NCBI RefSeq assembly: GCF_900142845.1
Contig: NZ_FSRU01000001.1
Span: 1,054,001 to 1,118,000 of the forward strand
DNA: 64,000 nt
Source of the DNA: Paraburkholderia phenazinium
GTDB taxonomy: Bacteria; Pseudomonadota; Gammaproteobacteria; Burkholderiales; Burkholderiaceae
Direction: 5' to 3'
Shown here: positions 58,447 through 64,000 of the stretch, piece by piece
Numbering within the stretch: position 1 is the stretch's first letter
How the letters are laid out: every line of letters starts with the position of its first letter
The notes under the pieces: generated by a model
Seen by the model: the letters and a program-made list of their open reading frames with translations, nothing else
The model's database searches: none
What the model was told of the DNA's origin: nothing
Position numbers and translations under genes: made by a program

Positions 58447-58480
58447 TATGGTGATCACCATAGTATGTCAATCACCATAG
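58447..58480. promoter_or_regulatory. TetR operator: TATGGTGATCACCATA plus half-site
   Basis: A perfect 16-bp palindrome TATGGTGATCACCATA (58447-58462) is followed by a further half-site ATCACCATAG (58471-58480). It lies between the divergent hydrolase and TetR genes, 33 bases before the TetR ATG, as expected for an autoregulating repressor. Confidence 0.8.
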
Positions 58481-58512
58481 AATCATCAAGCGAAACGTGC
58501 TATGTTTCCGGC

Positions 58513-59094
58513 ATGCCACGTAAGACTGACGCCCGCGCTCGCGCGATTGCCACGGCCGAACGACTGTTTCGCATCCAGGGCTACACTGCGACGGGATTGA
58601 TCCAGATCCTTGAAGAAAGCGGTGCGCCTAAAGGATCGTTCTACTTTCACTTTCCACGCGGCAAGGCACAACTCGCAGAAGAAGCAATCGATAATTACAT
58701 TGCGAATCGAATTGCTGTATTACGGGACGTCTCGGCGAATACGACGGGTGACGCCCTGAATTTTGTCCATCAGATTTTCAGGACATTCGCGGCCGAAATG
58801 GTCGCCTCTGATTTCCAGTATGGATGTCTAATGCAAAATCTGGCGAATGAGTTGCCTGCGCTCGACGCTGAGCTGACCAAACGGGTAGCGCGCGGATTTG
58901 TTGAGTCGACCGAGATTATTGCGGAGCATTTTAGGGGGTGCGGTTTTGCTCCCGCGCGCGCGTCCTCTACCGCAGCCGCATTGGTAGCAGCCCTCGAAGG
59001 CGCGCGGACGATCGCCCGCCTGGAACGCACGCCGGCTATATTCGAGGCGCTGGCAGACGTTAGTGTCCAACGGTGGGTTGCCTCCGAGGGGTGA
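58513..59094 (+). CDS. TetR family regulator (LmrA/YxaF type)
   Basis: A 193-residue repressor. PRKTDARARAIATAERLFRI, then GLIQILEESGAPKGSFYFHF, is the helix-turn-helix typical of the LmrA/YxaF subgroup (ATGLxQILxESGAPKGSxYxHF). The C-terminal domain with SDFQYGCLMQNLANELPALD is the ligand part of this subgroup. ATG 58513 is chosen over 58465, which lies inside the operator. The gene is divergent from the epoxide-hydrolase-like gene and almost certainly represses it. Inducer unknown. Confidence 0.92.
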   Translation: MPRKTDARARAIATAERLFRIQGYTATGLIQILEESGAPKGSFYFHFPRGKAQLAEEAIDNYIANRIAVLRDVSANTTGDALNFVHQIFRTFAAEMVASDFQYGCLMQNLANELPALDAELTKRVARGFVESTEIIAEHFRGCGFAPARASSTAAALVAALEGARTIARLERTPAIFEALADVSVQRWVASEG

Positions 59095-59190
59095 TCCGGT
59101 CCAATGTTCCCGGTCGGACGCAAGTCGAACTGGCCGTCGGGCTCACGACGGCTGAACGGCGGCTTCTTGCAGTTCAGCGCACATTGGGAG

Positions 59191-59228
59191 CCAAAAAATT
59201 GCGGGGGAGATGGGCTATCTCTCCCCGC
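59191..59228 (-). terminator. Terminator of the aldehyde dehydrogenase unit
   Basis: On the minus strand GCGGGGAGA-GATAGCCCA-TCTCCCCCGC is followed by AATTTTTTGG. The stem and U-run lie 80 bases after the aldehyde dehydrogenase stop codon and suit termination of the GST-ALDH transcript. Confidence 0.75.
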
Positions 59229-59308
59229 GACGGGAACGCTCCAGTACGTCCACGATTCGCCGTGGACGACAATGCGCGGATCGTGCCCTGCATCAGTGTT
59301 GATGGGAT

Positions 59309-60763
59309 CTATTTCCGGATCAACACAGTCTTCGGGTTGGTGAAAAGCAGCCGCCCTTCGAAGCCATGCTCCGTGCCCAGGCCAGACTGCTTGTGGCCTC
59401 CGAACGGAATATCGACCCCTTGGGTGTGGATTTCATTCACCCATACCATGCCCGTTTCCAGACGGTTTGCGACAGCAACTGCTGCCGCCGTATCGCGCCC
59501 CCACACCGACCCACCCAATCCAAAAGGGCTGTTGTTCGCACGCGCGATCGCATCTTCTACATCATCGTAAGCGATGATCGGGACAATCGGACCGAACTGC
59601 TCTTCCTGCACAATCCTGGCGCTTTCGGGCGGGTTGTCGACCACGGTGACCGGGATGAAGTAGCCGGGCAGGTTCTCGTCGACGTCGCCGCCAAGGACGA
59701 TGTTTTGGCCATTGGCCTTAATGTCATCGATGAAGGCTTTTACCTTGTCGAACTGCATCTTGTTCTGGACCGGACCAACAGTGACCTCATGATCGAGACC
59801 GTCGCCCAGCTTTTGCTGCCGTGCGTAGTGAATGAACGCCTGCACGAATTCCTTGTGAAACGAGCGATGGACATAGAGTCGTTTGATGCCGACACACCAC
59901 TGCCCCGAGTTTCCAACTGCTCCCCAGAACAGTTGCGGGATGATTGACCTGTAGTCCGCATCTGGAAGTATGATCGCAGCGTCATTGCCGCCCAATTCCA
60001 GAGTCACACGCTTCACGGTACCTGCGGCTGCACGCAGCACGTGCTTCCCGGTTTCCGTCGAACCGGTGAAGCTTATCTTGGCGATGTCTGGATGATGGGT
60101 CAGTTGCGGGCCGAGCTCGTTGCCTCCTGAGACGATGGAAAGCACGCCGGGCGGCAGTATGGACTGGGCAATCTGCCCGAAACGCAGCGCAGAGAGTGGC
60201 GTGAATGGCGAAGGCTTGATCACCATCGTGTTGCCGGTGATCAGCGCCGGCGCTACTTTCCAGAGCGCGAGCAGCACCGGGAAATTCCATGGCGTGATTG
60301 CGCCGATCACGCCAAGCGGCGTGTGATGCAGTTCAACGATGTGTTCGGCGGTCTCCTCGACAACTTCTACGAGGATGCGGCGCTCGGCGATCTGGCGGAT
60401 CCACGAGATCGACTGGTCAACCTCCGGCTCGGCCATGGTCCTGAGCGGTTTGCCCTGTTCCTGTGTGAGCAGGCGTGCCAGCTCGTCGCGGTGGGCTTCA
60501 AGTGCGTCGGCATAGGCGTTCATGTATTTCTGACGACCGTCATAGCCTAGTGCCGACCAGCTTTTGAACGCAATTTTGGCTGCGGCAATGGCTGCGTCGA
60601 GTTGCTCGGCCGTCGCCGCGGGTGCTTCGGCTAGCACTTTGCCAGTGGCCGGATTGATGACATCGAAGCTGTTTTTCGATTCGACGAGCTTGCCGGCGAT
60701 GCTGAGATAGTACGGGCCGTCAAAAACGCCGTTGGGTTGAGTTGTTTGAGGTAATGCAGACAT
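59309..60763 (-). CDS. NAD(P)-dependent aldehyde dehydrogenase
   Basis: A 484-residue enzyme. GVIGAITPWNFPVLLALWKV is the cofactor-binding motif with PWN, FTGSTETGKHVLRAAAG the Rossmann GxTxxG loop, VTLELGGNDAAIILPDAD has the catalytic Glu, and GNSGQWCVGIKRLYVHRSFH the catalytic Cys. ENLPGYFIPVTVVDNPPESA and QEEQFGPIVPIIAYDDVEDA are typical of the broad ALDH family. GGAG precedes ATG 60763. It shares the strand with the GST gene upstream (171-base gap) and both appear controlled by the TetR encoded at 61762. Substrate unknown; an aromatic or aliphatic aldehyde is likely. Confidence 0.95.
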   Translation of the reverse strand: MSALPQTTQPNGVFDGPYYLSIAGKLVESKNSFDVINPATGKVLAEAPAATAEQLDAAIAAAKIAFKSWSALGYDGRQKYMNAYADALEAHRDELARLLTQEQGKPLRTMAEPEVDQSISWIRQIAERRILVEVVEETAEHIVELHHTPLGVIGAITPWNFPVLLALWKVAPALITGNTMVIKPSPFTPLSALRFGQIAQSILPPGVLSIVSGGNELGPQLTHHPDIAKISFTGSTETGKHVLRAAAGTVKRVTLELGGNDAAIILPDADYRSIIPQLFWGAVGNSGQWCVGIKRLYVHRSFHKEFVQAFIHYARQQKLGDGLDHEVTVGPVQNKMQFDKVKAFIDDIKANGQNIVLGGDVDENLPGYFIPVTVVDNPPESARIVQEEQFGPIVPIIAYDDVEDAIARANNSPFGLGGSVWGRDTAAAVAVANRLETGMVWVNEIHTQGVDIPFGGHKQSGLGTEHGFEGRLLFTNPKTVLIRK

Positions 60764-60934
60764 GTACGATTCTCCGGTGAGTACTTTCCGTTGATTCCCG
60801 CGGTCGGGAACTGACCGCTCGGGAGATAAGCGCGGCGCGCAATACGCGGCGCCGCTGCGACTGATTGGTGTGCTGCGCGACGTTCGCGTCCTCTGGCCAT
60901 CCTGCATCGACGACGGCCGGCCAAGGTCGCGATT

Positions 60935-61618
60935 TCACGCAAACGCTGGTTGGTTCCTGACGCTCGGACGTTCCCGCATTTTCGTGTACCAGGCTAGAAG
61001 TGCTTCGCACTCCTCAGGCACCGGCAGCTTCACGATCGACGCGAAGACCAGGCCACCAATGACGGTGATGTCGGCCATCGAGAAAGCATCCCCTGCGACA
61101 AACGGCTGCTTTTTCAAAACGTCATTGAAGTAGTGCATGCCTCTCAAGGCTTTGTCGCGCTGACGAAACCCCCATTCGGCGTTCTGATAGCGCTCGACGT
61201 TGGGCCCGAGCCCTGGCGTGGCGTGGTGGAAATAGACACTGATGGCGTCGAGCAACTCCAGCTCGGCTCGCTTGCTCATCATGTGGATCACGCCCTTTTC
61301 GAACGGTGTTCTGCCGGTCAGCGTGGGTGCACCATCGAGCGTATCGAGGTATTCGGTAATGGCGGTGCATTCCGCGATACAGGTTCCGTCGTTGAGTTCG
61401 AGGACCGGCAGCGTGCCTGAATAGTTTTTCCCGGAGATGAACTCGGGCGTTTTGTGCTCACCCTTGTAAAGATCGACCATCACGAACTCGACATGCGATT
61501 GCAGATTTTTCTCGGCGAGAGCGATACGGACGCGTGTCGGATAAGGCCCTTTGGGGAAATCGTAAATCGTCATGATTGGGAGTTTGGCTAAATCGAAATT
61601 GATGCTGCTGGTTGTCAT
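60935..61618 (-). CDS. Glutathione S-transferase
   Basis: A 227-residue GST. TIYDFPKGPYPTRVRIALAE is the thioredoxin-fold start with the catalytic Tyr/Ser region, NYSGTLPVLELNDGTCIAEC the cis-Pro and glutathione-binding loop, and PFVAGDAFSMADITVIGGLV the N-capping box. AGAGAGG precedes ATG 61618, while a frame 17 codons upstream lacks one. The gene is divergent from a TetR gene with a palindrome between them; the aldehyde dehydrogenase follows. Together they look like a glutathione-plus-oxidation detoxification unit. Confidence 0.93.
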   Translation of the reverse strand: MTTSSINFDLAKLPIMTIYDFPKGPYPTRVRIALAEKNLQSHVEFVMVDLYKGEHKTPEFISGKNYSGTLPVLELNDGTCIAECTAITEYLDTLDGAPTLTGRTPFEKGVIHMMSKRAELELLDAISVYFHHATPGLGPNVERYQNAEWGFRQRDKALRGMHYFNDVLKKQPFVAGDAFSMADITVIGGLVFASIVKLPVPEECEALLAWYTKMRERPSVRNQPAFA

Positions 61619-61682
61619 GTTTGCCTCTCTAAGCGGTCTGTTACATGCGTCCGGACGTATGGGAGGCATGGATCGCCTCCCT

Positions 61683-61700
61683 ACCTAACGTTCGTTAGGT
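61683..61700. promoter_or_regulatory. TetR operator ACCTAACG-TT-CGTTAGGT
   Basis: An inverted repeat with 8-bp arms and a 2-base centre lies between the divergent GST and TetR genes, 64 bases before the GST start and 61 before the TetR start. Such TAACGTTCGTTA sites are common for TetR/AcrR repressors. Confidence 0.8.
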
Positions 61701-61761
61701 TTACGATAGGGGGTATAATTGCATCTGTCAACAGTCATTCCAGCTTGCGGAGGCGGTAGCA

Positions 61762-62337
61762 GTGAAGAACAACTCGGGCTTGAGTTCCAGGGAGCAAATC
61801 CTGATGGCCGCCACAAAGATTGCGCAGGCGCACGGCTATGGCGGCTTGAATTTTCGTGATCTCGCTGAAGATGTCGGCATCAAGGCTGCGAGCATCTACC
61901 ATCACTTCGCAAGCAAGGCCGAGCTCGGCGCAGCGGTAGCGAAGCGCTATTGGGAGGACTCAGGAGCTACTCTGGATGCACTTTTGGCCGGATCCGCAAA
62001 TCCGATCGACTGCCTGCGCCACTACCCCGATACGTTTCGCAAGGCGCTTGAGAGCGGTAATCGCATATGCCTCTGCAGCTTCATGGCCGCGGAAACTGAT
62101 GACCTGCCAGAAATGGTGACGAGAGAAGTCCAGACCTTTGCGGATGTGAATGTTGCGTGGCTGAGTAAGGTGCTATCCGCCGCGGGCGTCGTCAGCTCCG
62201 AAGATAGCGAACGGCGTGCTCGCGCCATCTTCGCGGCCGTGGCAGGCGCTCAGCTTATTGCCAGGAGTCGCTCGGATATTTCTCTATATGACGGCTTAAT
62301 TGAAAGCTATCGCGTTGCGGGTCTTCTGCCGGCTTAA
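61762..62337 (+). CDS. TetR/AcrR family regulator of the divergent GST-ALDH unit
   Basis: A 191-residue repressor starting with GTG (GGAGG 7 bases upstream). SREQILMAATKIAQAHGYGG then DVGIKAASIYHHFASKAELG is the helix-turn-helix; NRICLCSFMAAETDDLPEMV is in the ligand domain and contains two Cys (CLC), a feature of some electrophile-sensing TetR proteins such as the NemR type, although that is only a possibility. The palindrome in the divergent gap is the likely operator. Inducer unknown; an aldehyde or quinone would fit the targets. Confidence 0.92.
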   Translation: MKNNSGLSSREQILMAATKIAQAHGYGGLNFRDLAEDVGIKAASIYHHFASKAELGAAVAKRYWEDSGATLDALLAGSANPIDCLRHYPDTFRKALESGNRICLCSFMAAETDDLPEMVTREVQTFADVNVAWLSKVLSAAGVVSSEDSERRARAIFAAVAGAQLIARSRSDISLYDGLIESYRVAGLLPA

Positions 62338-62452
62338 CAGTGGCGAGAAAATCGGTCCATGTGGATTTTCGGATCCACGAAGTGCGGACGACCGCTTTTT
62401 CCGCAGGAGCAGACCCACGAACGTCGGATCAGGCGTCAGCCTCAAGGTCGCC

Positions 62453-62806
62453 TCATGCTGCGAAGCCGAGTTCGACAAATGTCCGAATCTGCGGCAACTC
62501 GCGATAACGGCCGACCTTCGGGCGGTCTTGCGGATCGGGCGGACTACCGTGACTCAAAACGATCAACGGAAACGGTCCGGGGCCATCAGGCATATAGGTG
62601 GTCGCGACTATGTCACGTTCGTGATCGCCAAAGAGTCCGTGCTCGGTCATCGGCACCTTGACGACCGTTTCGTGGAGGTCCGTTGCGATAGGTTGGGGCT
62701 CGTCGGCAGCGCGCGCAAGACTGGAAACAGAAGTGATCAATGCGCCTGAGATCATTAATTTGATCAGACGGACGCGAATCTGATTTCGGCAAGCGATTGG
62801 TCCCAT
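62453..62806 (-). pseudogene. Truncated alpha/beta hydrolase (dienelactone-hydrolase-like), N-terminal part only
   Basis: A 117-residue frame with an N-terminal export signal (IKLMISGALITSVSSLARAA) followed by VVKVPMTEHGLFGDHERDIV and YMPDGPGPFPLIVLSHGSPP, the first strands and HG loop of exported dienelactone-hydrolase-like proteins. The frame stops at ELGFAA, before the nucleophile elbow, so about two thirds of the fold is missing. The sequence after the stop in the other minus-strand frames shows no continuing similarity, so it is a truncated gene rather than a simple frameshift. No promoter or ribosome site is clear. Confidence 0.6.
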
Positions 62807-63025
62807 GTGTTATTTCTGATTAACCTTGCGTCAAGATTTTTGTTGTCGCGGCGTAAGGCACGTGCGGATTCCAAGCCTTTTTGTACTATAAATCCCCTAG
62901 GCAGGTTTCTCCGGTACTGGGCGCATTGGTGGCGCGCCTGCGCGCGAGACCGCGCTTCGGGTGCATTCCCCACGCCGGTTGATGTATGCGTTTTGGTTCA
63001 CGCGCCGAGAGCGAAGGGGGACAAA

Positions 63026-63766
63026 ATGGTAGCAAACGATGGTACGCGGGCGGTCGATCCCTCGCAATACGTCGCTCAACATCTGCAGCATTTCACCGCG
63101 TCCGGGCCGACCGCTTTTGCTACCGGAGATTACGCGCGAACCTTCATGTGGAGTGCCAACGGGCTCGTTGTGGCGAGCGTACTGCTTGTCGTCGTCACGG
63201 GCCTCACGTTGCTTACGGACCGATGGCCTCTGTTCAGGCTCAACCCGGTCATGGGCTTCGGCAAGCGCCTGTACCTATGGTGGTCCTGCGCCTGGCGTCA
63301 ATGGCTTGCGAGCACGCTGTTTGTCGTCATCGGCTTTTTCGCGTTCCACTCTCTGGTTGCGACGGCAACTCTGCCGCTCATGGCATTCGCGACGCATCTG
63401 ATGACGTCTGGCGCAACGAGGACGGCGTTCGCATGGCCGTTTACGCTCATGGAGGTGCCGGTCGTTCTGGCCATCCTGATCTACCTTCTGCTGAGCCTGC
63501 CGCTCGCGGGATACATGGTACGAAGTGGACTCGTTGCGCACGCCATTTCCGGCACTGAACCATTCGGCCTCTGGCGAGCAACGTTGCTAGGCGTGACCAC
63601 CTATGTGTGGTCCGTCCCAGGCAGTCTGCTGATCGCCGAACTGGCCATCTGGTTTCCCCATCATGTCGCCGAGATACTTCGCGGGCTAGGCCTCGTGGCG
63701 TGGGGCATGTACATCGTGTTGCCGCGCCAACTGCGCAGGATGACGCGCTCTATCCAACCCGGCTAG
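63026..63766 (+). CDS. Polytopic membrane protein of unknown function
   Basis: A 246-residue protein with five to six hydrophobic segments (for example NGLVVASVLLVVVTGLTLLT, STLFVVIGFFAFHSLVATAT, VPVVLAILIYLLLSLPLAGY, SLLIAELAIWFPHHVAEIL). ATG 63026 follows AAGGGGG; the open frame before it lacks protein character. A charged tail LPRQLRRMTRSIQPG suggests the C-terminus is cytoplasmic. No conserved motif of a known transporter is visible. The preceding gene is a truncated hydrolase, the following a partial unknown gene, so context does not help. Confidence 0.65.
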   Translation: MVANDGTRAVDPSQYVAQHLQHFTASGPTAFATGDYARTFMWSANGLVVASVLLVVVTGLTLLTDRWPLFRLNPVMGFGKRLYLWWSCAWRQWLASTLFVVIGFFAFHSLVATATLPLMAFATHLMTSGATRTAFAWPFTLMEVPVVLAILIYLLLSLPLAGYMVRSGLVAHAISGTEPFGLWRATLLGVTTYVWSVPGSLLIAELAIWFPHHVAEILRGLGLVAWGMYIVLPRQLRRMTRSIQPG

Positions 63767-63818
63767 CAGGGCCGGCCAGGAGCGGGGCGCCGTTCCACCG
63801 CCGCAAGTCGTTGAGAGA

Positions 63819-64000
63819 CTAGCGATAGTTCACGAGGTTGATGATGTCGTTGAGGAACCACGGCAGAATCAATTGAGTATTGGGATCGCTGACACCGACG
63901 GTGAGCCTCGGTGGCCTTGACGCGGAATCGCCGGATGTTGCGCCGTCGGGCGAATGCAGGATGTAGCTATCCGTTTCGGCTGAACCCGGCTGGTTGGTCT
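63819..64000 (-). CDS. C-terminal end of an unknown protein, truncated at the window edge
   Basis: A minus-strand frame enters from beyond 64000 and stops at 63819. The visible 60 residues include ETDSYILHSPDGATSGDSAS, then RLTVGVSDPNTQLILPWFLN and DIINLVNYR. It is polar with a hydrophobic end; no family is recognised. Open frame throughout, normal codon use and the protein-like composition support coding, but no start is visible. Confidence 0.45.
   Translation of the reverse strand, partial: TNQPGSAETDSYILHSPDGATSGDSASRPPRLTVGVSDPNTQLILPWFLNDIINLVNYR

Noticed and set aside
59073..59947. Plus-strand frames of 165-193 codons over the 3' part of the aldehyde dehydrogenase gene
   Set aside because: Antisense to conserved catalytic regions and lacking any recognisable domain.

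Overview
The window looks like a stretch of accessory chromosome (large secondary replicon type) from a Paraburkholderia/Burkholderia-like beta-proteobacterium. This is inferred from high GC, dense coding on both strands, and families typical of that group: DUF4148 secreted proteins, a DUF2844-DUF3443 pair, a small H-NS-like protein, a SYLF-domain lipoprotein, a general porin, and a fused EIIA-HPr-EI/FruK/FruA operon with a LacI-type FruR. I see no rRNA, tRNA, complete insertion sequence, prophage or CRISPR array.

Layout. 1-2064: 5'-truncated heme-oxygenase-like diiron protein, an orphan Phd/YefM antitoxin and a TetR regulator behind an operator-rich gap. 2333-7452: CerR-type regulator divergent from a three-gene tripartite efflux pump (HlyD adaptor, DHA2 permease, NodT-type outer-membrane factor), with three phased operator boxes between them. 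7603-16604: mixed metabolism and transport (glutathione peroxidase, small regulators, hydrolase+AraC, LysE+AraC, beta-hydroxyacid dehydrogenase, GST, MFS symporter, O-methyltransferase). 16716-24724: envelope block with LplT, a DUF2844-DUF3443 pair whose larger member carries a full pepsin-like motif set, three DUF4148/TRAQV proteins around an orphan receiver-degenerate response regulator, CsbD and a SYLF lipoprotein. 25183-31788: fructose PTS operon and FruR with two identical operators. 32127-40977: degenerate HD-GYP-LuxR protein, SDR, a CmcJ-like/2-hydroxychromene-2-carboxylate isomerase pair, LysR, GFA-GST pair, and a GGDEF protein behind a 10-bp phased repeat. 41021-42454: metal-sensing CsoR/InrS-type repressor and a His-rich Ni/Co-type exporter. 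42696-54585: MAPEG protein, SDR/LysR pair, orphan EnvZ-like kinase, porin, stand-alone LptD, TPR-glycosyltransferase, glyoxalase-fold protein, M24 peptidase-like protein. 54891-64000: small secreted proteins, peptidase E, two TetR-controlled divergent units (epoxide-hydrolase-like; aldehyde dehydrogenase + GST), a truncated hydrolase and an unknown membrane protein.

Themes: many divergent regulator/target pairs with visible palindromes between them, detoxification (efflux, GSTs, MAPEG, GPx, ALDH), and envelope proteins of unknown function. The most notable points are the pepsin-like DUF3443 lipoprotein, the DUF4148 cluster with an atypical OmpR-type regulator, and several signalling proteins that lack catalytic or phospho-switch residues.
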